Both the position numbers and the translations under genes were made by a program. Positions 18,727-28,034 of a stretch of DNA of 64,000 bases are shown piece by piece. Where the stretch lies: NCBI GenBank assembly GCA_963839475.1, contig CAWIVH010000015.1, positions 124,001-188,000 on the forward strand, given 5' to 3'. The first letter of the stretch is position 1; each line of letters starts with the position of its first letter. This DNA is from CAWIVH01 sp963839475. GTDB lineage: Bacteria > Acidobacteriota > UBA6911. The notes under the pieces are model-generated. The model was given only the letters and a program-made list of their open reading frames with translations. It had not been told where the DNA came from and did not search any database.

Positions 18727-20091
18727 CTATTGAATCCAAAGGGTCTTGATGTTCATGAACTCGCGAATGCCGTGGATGCCAAGCTCACGGCCGTGACCTG
18801 ACCCTTTGATTCCTCCAAAGGGAAGCCGCGGATCGGATGCCACCATGCCATTGACGAAGACCAGTCCGGATTCGATCGCATCGATGAAGTACTCCTGCTC
18901 GCGCGCGTCGTGCGTCCAGATGCTGGCTCCAAGTCCGAAGCGGGTGGAGTTGGCGATCCCAAGAGCATCTTCAATGCTGTTCGCACGGAACAGCAACGCC
19001 ACGGGACCGAACAGTTCCTCGGTGTAGGCGGGCGATTCCTCGGGAATGTCCGTGAGCACGGTAGGGGGATAGAAAAAGCCGGGGCCGGGCAGCGGCCGTC
19101 CGCCGGTCAGGATCCTCGCCCCCATTTCGACGGACTTGCGGACATCGCGATCGACATCACTCAGGCCGCCGGCGGTCGCCAGCGGTCCGATGTCGGTGTT
19201 CGGATCCATCGGGTCTCCAACCTTGAGCGATGCCATGGCGTGCACAAATCTTCGTTCAAACTCAGCAGCAATTTCCTCAGCCACAACAAAGCGCTTGGCG
19301 TTGATGCAGGATTGGCCATTATTAAGGGTGCGCGATTTTACCGCCACGGCCACTGCCTGGTCGAGGTCCGCACTGGGCATTACGATAAAGGGATCGCTGC
19401 CGCCGAGTTCCAGAACTACCTTCTTGATCATCCGGGCTGCGCCGACACCGACCTCGATCCCGGCGCCTTCGCTTCCCGTGAGGGTGGCCGCGGCGACGCG
19501 CCGATCCCCGATCACCTGCTCCACCTGCTTAGCCGTAATTAACAGAGTCTGAAAGGCGCCCTCCGGGAATCCCGCGAATCGAAGGATCTCTTCGATCTTG
19601 AGCGCGCACTGGGGAACGTTCGAGGCGTGTTTCAGGAGGCCGACGTTTCCCGCCATCAGGCCGGTTGCGATGAAACGAAATACCTGCCAGAAAGGGAAAT
19701 TCCAGGGCATAACCGCCAAAATCACACCCAACGGCTGATAGCGCACGAGACTTAGAGATGCCGTGGTCTTGATCACCTCGTCACGGAGGTAGCTTTCAGC
19801 GTTCTCCGCATAGAAGCGGCATGCCCAGGCGCATTTCACGACTTCATCGACCGCAGAGCGAACCGTCTTTCCCATTTCGGCGGTCATGAGGCGAGCCAGG
19901 GAATCCTTGTCGCGTTCAAGAATATTCGCGGCCCCGGTCATCATGCAGGCGCGATCGGCAAACGGAAGTTTCCGGAATCGGGGAAAGGTTTCCGCAGCGA
20001 GCTGGAGCTTTTGGTCGATTTGAGACTCCTGGAGTGGTTCGAAGGATTGAAGAAGCTGTCCGGTGGCGGGGTTGATCGTCGCGATGGCCAT
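18727..20091 (-). CDS. NAD(P)-dependent succinate-semialdehyde/aldehyde dehydrogenase
   Basis: The 454-aa product belongs to the aldehyde dehydrogenase superfamily and is closest to GabD1-type succinate-semialdehyde dehydrogenases. Blocks seen are AVMPWNFPFWQVFRF (the catalytic Asn is in NFPFW), the glycine-rich TLTGSEGAG, VLELGGSDPFIV (general-base Glu) and NNGQSCINAKRF (nucleophile Cys near residue 259). GabD1 proteins are about 455 aa, so the length fits. They oxidise succinate semialdehyde to succinate, or related short aldehydes. The gene appears monocistronic, with a hairpin after its stop. Substrate specificity is inferred from the subfamily. Confidence 0.9.
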   Translation of the reverse strand: MAIATINPATGQLLQSFEPLQESQIDQKLQLAAETFPRFRKLPFADRACMMTGAANILERDKDSLARLMTAEMGKTVRSAVDEVVKCAWACRFYAENAESYLRDEVIKTTASLSLVRYQPLGVILAVMPWNFPFWQVFRFIATGLMAGNVGLLKHASNVPQCALKIEEILRFAGFPEGAFQTLLITAKQVEQVIGDRRVAAATLTGSEGAGIEVGVGAARMIKKVVLELGGSDPFIVMPSADLDQAVAVAVKSRTLNNGQSCINAKRFVVAEEIAAEFERRFVHAMASLKVGDPMDPNTDIGPLATAGGLSDVDRDVRKSVEMGARILTGGRPLPGPGFFYPPTVLTDIPEESPAYTEELFGPVALLFRANSIEDALGIANSTRFGLGASIWTHDAREQEYFIDAIESGLVFVNGMVASDPRLPFGGIKGSGHGRELGIHGIREFMNIKTLWIQ

Positions 20092-20397
20092 ACTTTGTAT
20101 CTACCCTCTTGTGAAATCAGCCGGCAAGAGATGATTTACAGCGGGTCAGGCAAACGGTGCATGGGGATTGGAATTCCACATGCCAGACACACTTTTCCCG
20201 AACCGGGAGGCTTTTGTCCAGGGAAAAGGTTTTGGCAGGCCCGGAGAGTCGGTCTCACCGGGAAAATCGGATCGGCCTGTTGAATGCGAAATCAGGGACG
20301 TCCCACACGTTCACCTGGTTCTTGCGTGTTTCTCGCCAGCCTTTGGAAAGATATGCCGCAAGATCAAGCAAATGTGTGAGGCGTCCCCAGTTTTGTC
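20092..20397. other. Intergenic region, nothing recognised
   Basis: Lies upstream of the aldehyde dehydrogenase start and downstream of the secreted hypothetical protein, both on the minus strand. It has Arg- and Gly-rich open frames on the plus strand with no domain or ribosome binding site. No hairpin or repeat was noticed. Confidence 0.4.
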
Positions 20398-21015
20398 CTA
20401 CCGTTTTTTCAATGGGAACCGCACGTTGTATTTGGCGCTCGCCGGGTGTTTGGGGGGAGCAGCCGGACAGATGGTGCAAACGGTGGGCACTCGCTGGTAT
20501 GTTTCATCGAGGCTGGAAACGCCCCAATCCTCGAGGTAGTTGTAGTCCGGGAGAGTAACAAACGGCACCTTCTCCTCGGTCCAGGGAATGTAACCTATAA
20601 AGGTGGTGATTGTGTTCTTGATTTTGTCGCAGTTTTCGTTGAATTCAATAGTTGAATGAACAGCATCCATGTCCAAGGGGCCGTCCACTCCCAAATCTGC
20701 CTGCACCTCCGGTGACAACCAGTAAAAGGCCACCATATTTGTCTCATATTTCTTTCCTGACACTTTGAACAGCTCCCCGGTCCAGTCGGTCACGCCAAGA
20801 ATTCCGAGTCCTGGATAATCAAGTGGCTGCTGGGCCCGGATGGCATAGCGGTCGCCCCCTATAGGTGTGATGGTCATGTGATAGGGGGTCGCCGGATCGC
20901 TGCCGCCGATCCATGTCCCGATAGGGCTGCAGGCATTCGCCTGTCCGAAACAAGGGCTACCCATGACGATGATCCCAACACATAATGCCAGTACGCTCAT
21001 TGCATTCAGCTTCAT
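20398..21015 (-). CDS. Secreted hypothetical protein
   Basis: The 205-aa product has a clear signal peptide (SVLALCVGIIVMGSPCFG). The mature part starts ACSPIGTWIGGSDPATPYHM, which resembles the first strands of small beta-barrel or lipocalin-like domains (IGTW...). It contains three further cysteines (NENCD and a TVCTIC pair), possibly disulfide-bonded. It ends in a basic tail. The frame is open to 21615, but AGGAG lies eight bases before ATG 21015 and the signal peptide begins there, so this start is firm. I do not recognise a named family. It diverges from the HTH-PD40 gene at 21264. Confidence 0.7.
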   Translation of the reverse strand: MKLNAMSVLALCVGIIVMGSPCFGQANACSPIGTWIGGSDPATPYHMTITPIGGDRYAIRAQQPLDYPGLGILGVTDWTGELFKVSGKKYETNMVAFYWLSPEVQADLGVDGPLDMDAVHSTIEFNENCDKIKNTITTFIGYIPWTEEKVPFVTLPDYNYLEDWGVSSLDETYQRVPTVCTICPAAPPKHPASAKYNVRFPLKKR

Positions 21016-21263
21016 GATAAATTCTCCTAGAGTAGTAGTAAGTCGCGACTTGTGTCTTCCGCTGAGGGGGCCGCGGATACTAGAAAAAGCCTCATCTCGA
21101 CCTTGAAGGGCGTTTTCCATCGAAACACACGGATCTGAGAGAGACAGGGAAGATTCTGTGGAGAAAATCGGCTTGCAATCAAGCTGCAAAGTACTGCAGA
21201 CTGCGCCAAAGCACCTCAATCTCAATGCTTTGAGGATGATGAAGCGGTGCGAGGAGAAAGGGA

Positions 21264-23366
21264 ATGGCCCTTCCGGGCGATAGCCAGTCCAAAACGTCAA
21301 ATCCCGATAAGTGCCTCCATTCCTGGAAAGAGATCGCAGCCTATCTCGAATGCAGCGTAGCCACCGCGCAGCGATGGGAAAAATCCGAGGGTTTGCCCAT
21401 ACACCGTCATGTTCACAGCTCGTCAGGTTCCGCCTATGCCTATGTGTCCGAAATCGAAAACTGGCGCAAGCAGCGAACGGTGGCTGCGGCATCCGGAAAT
21501 GGGGTCCCGAAGTCCCCGCCCATCGATCCTCCTGAAGCCCACGGTCGTGGGGAGCGTCGATTGCGGGCGTGGTGGTTATGGGTGGCAGCCCTTGTTGTTG
21601 TCGCGGGAATTTCAATTATTGTCAGATCACGATCGGGCGCCCGTTCAGGCACTGGACTGGTCCGCCTCAACCTTGATGTGGGAATGGAACTTCCCGGCCT
21701 CCCACGCTTCTCGAATGTGCTGCTCTCGCCCGACGGCACCCGGATCGTATTTTCCGGCCGCGGCCCAGACAATGCGTTTCATATCTACACCCGCACCCTC
21801 GACAGCCGTGATTCACAGTTGCTCCAGGGAACGGCTAACGCTGCATCGGCGTTCTTTTCTCCGGACGGCAAGTGGATCGGTTGCTTCGCTGGAGATCAAC
21901 TGATCAAGCTGCCGGCCGTGGGCGGCCCTGCGGTGACCCTGTGCAAGGCCCCAACCATTCAGGCTCGCGGCGCAAGCTGGGGATCCGATGGGAATATCAT
22001 TGCAGCGCTGGCATGGAACAGCGGGTTGATGAGGGTACCGGAGGAGGGTGGAACGCCCGTGCTCGTCACGAATCTGGACAAAGAAAAGGGCGAGTTCACC
22101 CACCGATGGCCGCAGGTGCTTCCCGGAGCTCAAGCTGTCCTTTTTACCTCGTCCAACCACGGGAACAGATATGAGGATGCGACCATAGAGGTGCAATCGC
22201 TCAAGACCAGCCTCCGGAAGACGCTCATCCGGGGCGGTTTTTGCGGCCGCTACCTGCCGAGCGGACACCTGGTCTATATCAAAGGAACAACACTGTTTGC
22301 GGTCGCCATGGATCCCGAACGCCTGGAATTGCAGGGGAGCCCGGCTGCGGTTATGGACGACATCAGGGTCGAGCCGGATTACGGCTTCATGCAGTTTGAT
22401 TTTTCGCAGAACGGCACGGCGCTCTGCATGACCGGCAAATTGCGGCAATGGCCCCGATCGCTTGCCTGGGTGGACTCTGCCGGCAAAGTCCAGCGGATGC
22501 CAGCTGTTCCTCAGGCCTACGGTGATGTGAGGGTGTCGCCGGACGGCAAGACGCTTGCTGTCTCGATTGGCACCAACGACTCTCAGTGGTACATCGCTCT
22601 TTATGATTGGCAGCGCGATCGTTTGACACGCCTGACATTTGGCGCTACGGACCTCACCCCGCAATGGTTTCCCGATGGTTCCCGCCTCGCATTCACATCC
22701 GACCGGAGTGACGGCCTGCAAAACATTCACTCCGTGCGGACTGACGGTAGCGGCCAGCCGGAGCGCCTTGCAGCGAGTCCGGATATTCAGATTCCCTTCT
22801 CTTTCGCACCGCGGCCGGACCGGCTGGCATATGTTGAACTCAATCCTGCGACAGGCGCCGATATTTGGACGATCCCATTGGGCGGCCAGATCAAGGGCAG
22901 CTTGCGTCCGCAGCCGTTCCTGTGCATGACCGCTGACGAGGAGGCGCCGGCTTTCTCTCCGGACGGCCGATGGATTGCCTATCAATCCAATGAAGAGGGA
23001 GTAAGCAGCAGCCAGGTATACGTCCGATCCTGGTCGCGGCCGGAGCTCAAATGGCAGGTTTCAGTGGGTGGAGGCGGTCGGCCCGTCTGGTCGAAAAGCG
23101 GTGACGAGCTGTACTACGAAACCCCGGAGAGCAGCATCATGGGAGTCCGCTATGCCGCCAAAGGCGACGCCCTGGTATGGGGTAAACCGGTATTGCGGTT
23201 TGCCGGCCCGATCGTCAATCCAGAAAACAGCGCGCGCAATTATGATCCGGGTCCCGACGGAAGACTGGCCGTGATTCTCGCTGCTGACGGCAGCCGTCCT
23301 CCCACCGGCAACCTTACAGTCCTGCTGAATTTCTTCGACGAGCTCCGCCGCCTCACCGGCCGCTGA
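21264..23366 (+). CDS. HTH - transmembrane - PD40 beta-propeller one-component protein
   Basis: The 700-aa product has three parts. A cytoplasmic helix-turn-helix at about residues 17-58 (SWKEIAAYLECSVATAQRWE) is of the type used for DNA binding. A single membrane helix lies at about 96-118 (WWLWVAALVVVAGISIIV). The large exported part carries at least five TolB-like PD40 repeats, seen as SPDGTRIVF, SPDGKWIGC, SPDGKTLAV, FPDGSRLAF and SPDGRWIAY. This membrane-spanning layout is frequent in Acidobacteria. A periplasmic propeller sensing a ligand and a cytosolic DNA-binding end is the likely reading. The target genes are unknown. It faces away from the secreted hypothetical gene. Confidence 0.85.
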   Translation: MALPGDSQSKTSNPDKCLHSWKEIAAYLECSVATAQRWEKSEGLPIHRHVHSSSGSAYAYVSEIENWRKQRTVAAASGNGVPKSPPIDPPEAHGRGERRLRAWWLWVAALVVVAGISIIVRSRSGARSGTGLVRLNLDVGMELPGLPRFSNVLLSPDGTRIVFSGRGPDNAFHIYTRTLDSRDSQLLQGTANAASAFFSPDGKWIGCFAGDQLIKLPAVGGPAVTLCKAPTIQARGASWGSDGNIIAALAWNSGLMRVPEEGGTPVLVTNLDKEKGEFTHRWPQVLPGAQAVLFTSSNHGNRYEDATIEVQSLKTSLRKTLIRGGFCGRYLPSGHLVYIKGTTLFAVAMDPERLELQGSPAAVMDDIRVEPDYGFMQFDFSQNGTALCMTGKLRQWPRSLAWVDSAGKVQRMPAVPQAYGDVRVSPDGKTLAVSIGTNDSQWYIALYDWQRDRLTRLTFGATDLTPQWFPDGSRLAFTSDRSDGLQNIHSVRTDGSGQPERLAASPDIQIPFSFAPRPDRLAYVELNPATGADIWTIPLGGQIKGSLRPQPFLCMTADEEAPAFSPDGRWIAYQSNEEGVSSSQVYVRSWSRPELKWQVSVGGGGRPVWSKSGDELYYETPESSIMGVRYAAKGDALVWGKPVLRFAGPIVNPENSARNYDPGPDGRLAVILAADGSRPPTGNLTVLLNFFDELRRLTGR

Positions 23367-23376
23367 GTAGGGGAGA

Positions 23377-23397
23377 GGGACAGTCACCAATGTCCCC
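23377..23397. repeat. Dispersed GGACAGTCACC repeat, single copy
   Basis: GGGACAGTCACCAATGTCCCC sits between convergent genes. Its GGACAGTCACC core and the nearby CTGCTCC recur at 51842-51870, so this is a copy of a dispersed element. The ends GGGAC and GTCCC are also complementary. Confidence 0.55.
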
Positions 23398-23440
23398 CCT
23401 GCTCCGAGGACACGGGTGGCTGTTCCTCTTTCTCCCTGAC

Positions 23441-24325
23441 TCAATCAAATATCGATCGCAGGTAACTCAGATTCCGGCGATGCGTTTCGTCAAACCCGAG
23501 GGGCTTGTCGCCTTTGATTTCGGCCCATTGTTCGACGTGGATCCAGCCCTGATAACCCATGGTGTCCATGGCGCGGCGGACCTGCGGGAAATCGACGGCG
23601 CCCTGCCCGAAGAGGATGTTGCTGTAATCCTTGGCATGGAATTCGCAGATTCTGTCGCCGAGAGAAGTGATTTCCTCAAAGAAGGACTTCCCCGCTGTAT
23701 GAGCGTGCACCAGGTCGAAATAGACCTTCACGGCCGGCGAGCCCACGCGGTCGAGGATGCGGCGATACCGGTCCACGCTGATTTCGGCCTCCAGCCCGAG
23801 CACCACCCCCGCCCTTTCGGCTTTGGGCGCGATGTGTTTCAGCCGCGTCACGAGTGAATCTTCCTGATTTTCCGGACGGCTCAGGTCGCCCTTATCGAAA
23901 AATGCCAGCAGGAGAACCTTCTGTTGCATCGCAACTGCAATATCGATAGCGGCATCCACCAACCCCTGCGCTCTTGCATCGGATGCGTACGGCACTTCAT
24001 TGAGGATGCCGAGGGCCAGGGAGGCGATCTTAATGTTGTGCCTGGCGGCCATGGAGGTGTACTGCTCGCGACGTGCCGGGTTCTGCATCGACAGGACATC
24101 CCCGAGGTCCACTTGCAGGCCATCAAATCCGAGGCGGGCCGCTACTGCCAGCGCACCCGGATCGGCGGCTTTGGTGAGTTCCCAGTCGACGGCTCCGATC
24201 TGGATTTTTTTCATCGGTTTGATTTCTCCTGCCGCGGCCGATCCCAGCCGGGTGAAAAGGGCCGCGGGGATCGTGCGGCGAAGAAGACCGCGGCGTGTAA
24301 GTGTGATGCGTCCCGATGTGCTCAT
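23441..24325 (-). CDS. Sugar phosphate isomerase/epimerase-like TIM barrel, exported
   Basis: The 294-aa product matches the xylose-isomerase-like AP-endonuclease-2 fold. Blocks are LGFDGLQVDLGD, VVLGLEAEIS, VKVYFDLVHAHT, ICEFHAKDYSNILFGQG and WIHVEQWAEI. The Glu, Asp/His, His and Glu residues in these blocks are the usual metal ligands. The N-terminus reads TRRGLLRRTIPAALFTRLG, a Tat-like leader. Such proteins isomerise or epimerise keto sugars and inositols and often work with Gfo/Idh/MocA oxidoreductases. One starts divergently at 24713. The start at 24325 (ATG) is preferred over GTG 24349. Confidence 0.82.
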   Translation of the reverse strand: MSTSGRITLTRRGLLRRTIPAALFTRLGSAAAGEIKPMKKIQIGAVDWELTKAADPGALAVAARLGFDGLQVDLGDVLSMQNPARREQYTSMAARHNIKIASLALGILNEVPYASDARAQGLVDAAIDIAVAMQQKVLLLAFFDKGDLSRPENQEDSLVTRLKHIAPKAERAGVVLGLEAEISVDRYRRILDRVGSPAVKVYFDLVHAHTAGKSFFEEITSLGDRICEFHAKDYSNILFGQGAVDFPQVRRAMDTMGYQGWIHVEQWAEIKGDKPLGFDETHRRNLSYLRSIFD

Positions 24326-24440
24326 TCCGGCGATTCTATTCGAACTCACTCCACCGACGCAAGGCGGACCGCCAAGGCGCTTCCGAAATGATCAGGTGGA
24401 AGGATTAGACTCTCCGGAAGCTTGGCAGGCTCGATGGGGT

Positions 24441-24505
24441 GAACCGCGAAGCCCCCTAAGAATAATAAGCTTTAGCTTTCGGGGTCTTAGCGGGCTTTGA
24501 GGTTC
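24441..24505. repeat. Intergenic inverted-repeat element with nested hairpin
   Basis: Arms of 21 bases at 24441-24461 and 24485-24505 match at 18 of 21 positions (GAACC...CTAAGA against TCTTAG...GGTTC). The 23-base loop contains a second small palindrome AAGCTTTAGCTT. It lies in the divergent intergenic region between the TIM-barrel and oxidoreductase genes. The flanks 24326-24440 and 24506-24712 hold nothing else recognised. Confidence 0.6.
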
Positions 24506-24712
24506 CAATTGGTTTGCGGCCATTCCGCCAAACCGTCTCGGACGGTTTTCCCGAGCCCGAGTTTGAATTTTCCATTAAGACTGCACGACGTCTATGGTCT
24601 TTTCCCCGGCATTAGGGAAAGTCGATGTAGAATCGCCTGATCGGCGAAAAGGGCCTGAATAGAGAAGGGACGAGCAGACGCCGATTTCAACCTCCAATGA
24701 AAGAAGGACCGC

Positions 24713-25879
24713 ATGAAGAAAATCACAGGCATCATCGCCATCCTGCTGGCCGTAATCCTCACTGCTGCCGGCACAGCTGCTTCCTATCGCTCTTTGTCAA
24801 CACCCGGACAGGCGGTTCCTGAAGGTCCCAAGGTGCGCCTGGCCCTCGTCGGGGCCTGGCATACACATACCAGCGGATTCCTCAACCGGATCGCCCAGAT
24901 GAACCCGGGCCAGGTCGAATGGATCGCGGTTTGGGATAACGATCCTGCCCGGGGAAAACAATTTGCCGAAAGGCTGAAAGTTCCCTACGAACCCGATTAC
25001 CAAAAAATTCTGGACAACCCGAACGTCGACGCCGTCATGATCGAAGCCCAGACGAATCTTCACATGGACCTCATCATCCGAGCCGCCAATGCAAAGAAGC
25101 ACGTTTTCACCGACAAAATCCTGACTCCCAAGCTGAAAGACGGGCTGCGCATCCGGGAGGCGGTCGAGAAAAGCGGTGTCAAGTTTGTGATTTCGCACGA
25201 GTCGATGCCCGTCGGTTCCTATCAATTCGCCAAGAGACTGGTGGAAAACGGAAGCCTCGGGAATGTCGTCTCGATTCATTTCCGGCGTGCGCATGGCATG
25301 GCCAAAGGCAACAGCTTGACGGCGACCTGGTGGGATAAGGAAATTGCCGGTGGCGGCGCGCTTATCGACCTGGGGGTTCACGGTATGGGGCTGTTGGCGT
25401 ACCTGGGTGGAGCGCCCACACGGGTTACCGCCAGCATGCGGCACTGGACGAAGCGGGCTGTCGAGGACTCCGCAACCATCATGGTCGATTTCAAGAATGA
25501 CGCCATCGGCACTGCGCACACCGATATGGTGACGAACGTCATGGAGAACTTGCTGGAAGTAGTGGGGACGGACGGCATGCTGGTCGTTGTGGGTGTAGAA
25601 GGCAGGGAAACGGTCTACCTGAACTCGAAAAACATCCCTGAACGCGCGAAGGGCATGACTGTCGTCCCTCCTGCCGAGTACGCCGCCGACGGCAAGTATC
25701 CGATCAATAAGTTCATCGACTTTGTCCGGGACAAATCAAACACCGCGCAATACCTGACCGGAACGGGCCTCGACATGGACACAGCGCTGAGGGTCGTCGC
25801 CATCTGCGAGGGTGCATACGATTCGGTTCAACAGGGGGGCCGTCCACAGGAAATAACGGATCCAGCAAATCCCAGGTAG
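24713..25879 (+). CDS. Secreted Gfo/Idh/MocA family oxidoreductase
   Basis: The 388-aa product has a Sec-type signal (IIAILLAVILTAAGTAAS), not a Tat leader. A Rossmann domain follows, beginning VRLALVGAWHTHTSGF, where the usual GxGxxG is altered (GAWHTH). The EKP signature is replaced by TDKILT, with the lysine kept. The C-terminal domain contains GGGALIDLGVHGMGLLAYLG, characteristic of the family. A Sec signal with a degraded dinucleotide motif raises doubt about NAD binding. It may use a different cofactor or be a binding protein. AAGAAGGA lies before the ATG. It is divergent from the isomerase-like gene, its probable functional partner. Confidence 0.85.
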   Translation: MKKITGIIAILLAVILTAAGTAASYRSLSTPGQAVPEGPKVRLALVGAWHTHTSGFLNRIAQMNPGQVEWIAVWDNDPARGKQFAERLKVPYEPDYQKILDNPNVDAVMIEAQTNLHMDLIIRAANAKKHVFTDKILTPKLKDGLRIREAVEKSGVKFVISHESMPVGSYQFAKRLVENGSLGNVVSIHFRRAHGMAKGNSLTATWWDKEIAGGGALIDLGVHGMGLLAYLGGAPTRVTASMRHWTKRAVEDSATIMVDFKNDAIGTAHTDMVTNVMENLLEVVGTDGMLVVVGVEGRETVYLNSKNIPERAKGMTVVPPAEYAADGKYPINKFIDFVRDKSNTAQYLTGTGLDMDTALRVVAICEGAYDSVQQGGRPQEITDPANPR

Positions 25880-25907
25880 ACGTGTCGCATTCAAGTGGGG
25901 CAGACGG

Positions 25908-27743
25908 TCAGCGTGTGAATGCCGGGGCAGCCACTTTTGTCTGCGGAAGGTGGCAGTAGGAGCAGGATTCGGTTTGGGCCAAGGGGCCGATCCGGTGGCG
26001 CCACGGCCGGAGAAGTTCGATTTCGGCATGGCAGTTCGAGCAGGGGTAATTGCGTTCCCTTGCCATTTTATGGGCGCGCCCAAAGTGGGAGAATCCCGGG
26101 CGGACGCCCAGGAATGCCATAGGGAACTGGTGGCAGGTTTGGCATAAGGCCTGGGGCAAATGTGGAGCCTTCCCATTCTGTTCCCCGGGACTGGGGATTG
26201 CGGCTCGGGGCGTCGATACGGCCGCACGGCCGGCACGCCGGCCCTGGACCAGGGAGGGGCCGAGGAAAGTGCCTTCGAGGCCTGCTTTGCCGTTGAGACC
26301 GCCAAGTCCCGCGACCTCGCCCGCCGCGAAGAGTCCCGGGATGGCTCTGCCATTCCCATCGAGCACGCGGCAGTCCAGATCGATCAGCAGGCCGCCCATG
26401 TTTTTGCGGGTCATGGGGAAAGCCTGGATGGCGTAGAAGGGCGGTTGGGTGAGGGCTCGGGGTGGAGGTGCGGTGAAAACCATGAGCCATTCCGGAAGCG
26501 CATCAGGGCCGAAGCGGTGGAAATCGGTGTCATCGCCGCGCGCGACAGCCTCGTTGTAGCGAGCAACGCTGGCGTCGAGGGCTTCAGGAGGGAGACCAGC
26601 AGCACCCGCGAGTTCGCGCAAGGTGCGGCCCGACTTGGTCACCGAAGGGTTGTCGATGAGAAGGCGCTTAGCCAGGGCAGGGTCGGCCCAGTCGGTGCCG
26701 GAGTAGCGGAGGTCACCAAGCCCGGGAGCGTCGAAGACGAGCCAATAGGTGGCGGGCTGCTGGCGAACGACGGCTTCGACGGTGTAGCGGGAGGCAGCCC
26801 ATTCGTTGACAAAGCGGCGGCCCTGGGAGTTGATCCAGAGGGAGTTCAGGTTGCGGACGCTGACGGCGCGATTCTGGCCCGGGAAGCGGGGGTCGGGAAC
26901 GCCGAACGGATAGTGCCACTGGTGGTCGAGGCGATGGGTGGCAGCTCCGGCTTCGGCGGCCATCAAGAGACCGGCGCCGGAGGAATTCGCGCTGGCGCCA
27001 AGAAGAAGGCGATCGGGCTGTGGCCAGCCGGCATGCCAGTATTGTCGGACGAGACGTTCGTTGCCTTGGAATCCCCCAGTCGCAAGGATGACGGAGCGGG
27101 CCTGAATGCGTACCGGAGAGTTCCAGCGGAGATTACGGCCGAGGGCGCCCGATACCGCGCCCGAGTCTGACTTAAGCAGGCGCTCGATGCGGGTGTTCCA
27201 ATAGAAGGAAATGTTCGGGTATTTCAAGCACTCGCGATAGATGGGCCGGAGAAGACCGAGGCCGCGTTCCGTATTTTCGTGGAAACGGCGGACATGATTG
27301 CCGGCCTGCTGGCGGAGGGCGGTGAAACGGACCCCGAGTGATGTGAGGTAATCCCAGATTTCGGAACGCGATGTCCGGACGAAAGTTTCGGCCCAGGCCG
27401 GGTCGGAGTCCTCACCCCAGGCGAGCATATCCCGGACGGCGAGTTGCGGAGAGTCCTGGTAACCCTCTTCGCGCTGGAGAGGTGTATTGACGATGAAGAT
27501 GCCGCCTTCAGAGAGGACGGCGTTGCCTCCGAAGACAGAGTTCATTTCCACGACAGTAACGCTGGCGCCACGGAGCCCGGCTTCGTGGGCTGCAGCAAGT
27601 CCGGCGAGGCCGGCGCCAACCACGAGGACGTCGGTTTCAACGACCACTTCATGGAAGCGGCGCCAGGAGAGCCAGGATGCGGCACAAACCGCGACAGCCA
27701 GGGTTGAGGTGAGAACGCGGCGCGCAGTGACGGAGGCTATCAT
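25908..27743 (-). CDS. FAD-dependent dehydrogenase with C-terminal tri-haem cytochrome c tail
   Basis: The 611-aa product begins with a hydrophobic export segment (TSTLAVAVCAASWLSW). An FAD_binding_2 domain follows: VLVVGAGLAGLAAAHEAG at about 40, and the distal FAD block IPGLFAAGEVAGLGGLNG then GLEGTFLG near 475-505. That GLEGTFLG form resembles the COG3573/ketosteroid-dehydrogenase-like branch more than fumarate reductase. The last 85 residues contain three CxxCH haem-binding motifs (CQTCH, CSNCH, CSYCH) with additional His residues. Flavocytochromes c normally carry the haem domain at the N-terminus, so this order is unusual. It is expected to be a periplasmic redox enzyme exchanging electrons with a respiratory chain. 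The substrate is unknown. Confidence 0.85.
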   Translation of the reverse strand: MIASVTARRVLTSTLAVAVCAASWLSWRRFHEVVVETDVLVVGAGLAGLAAAHEAGLRGASVTVVEMNSVFGGNAVLSEGGIFIVNTPLQREEGYQDSPQLAVRDMLAWGEDSDPAWAETFVRTSRSEIWDYLTSLGVRFTALRQQAGNHVRRFHENTERGLGLLRPIYRECLKYPNISFYWNTRIERLLKSDSGAVSGALGRNLRWNSPVRIQARSVILATGGFQGNERLVRQYWHAGWPQPDRLLLGASANSSGAGLLMAAEAGAATHRLDHQWHYPFGVPDPRFPGQNRAVSVRNLNSLWINSQGRRFVNEWAASRYTVEAVVRQQPATYWLVFDAPGLGDLRYSGTDWADPALAKRLLIDNPSVTKSGRTLRELAGAAGLPPEALDASVARYNEAVARGDDTDFHRFGPDALPEWLMVFTAPPPRALTQPPFYAIQAFPMTRKNMGGLLIDLDCRVLDGNGRAIPGLFAAGEVAGLGGLNGKAGLEGTFLGPSLVQGRRAGRAAVSTPRAAIPSPGEQNGKAPHLPQALCQTCHQFPMAFLGVRPGFSHFGRAHKMARERNYPCSNCHAEIELLRPWRHRIGPLAQTESCSYCHLPQTKVAAPAFTR

Positions 27744-28034
27744 AGGCAGTCGAGGAATACCGCATTGCCCCTGATCGATTGTCGCGACCGATCGGAGCTG
27801 GGGGCGGCAGGCCTTTTTGGCTTATACACTGCAATGAGCAGCAATAGACTTCTTTCCGAAAAGGTCAAAATAGCATCGGTTGGAATGACAATCTACCCGA
27901 ATCATCCCATGAAACAGGGGAATGCCTTGAACTGCTTGCGTTCCTCACATCTGCAGGTGCGTCCGCTAAAAATGGAGAATGCGTGGCAGGATGGGCCGGC
28001 CTTTCATTGATGGCGGATTTATTGCTGGGCATTC

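Noticed and set aside
27744..28034. Plus-strand 81-aa frame between the flavocytochrome and exporter genes
   Set aside because: No ribosome binding site or known domain; composition looks non-coding.
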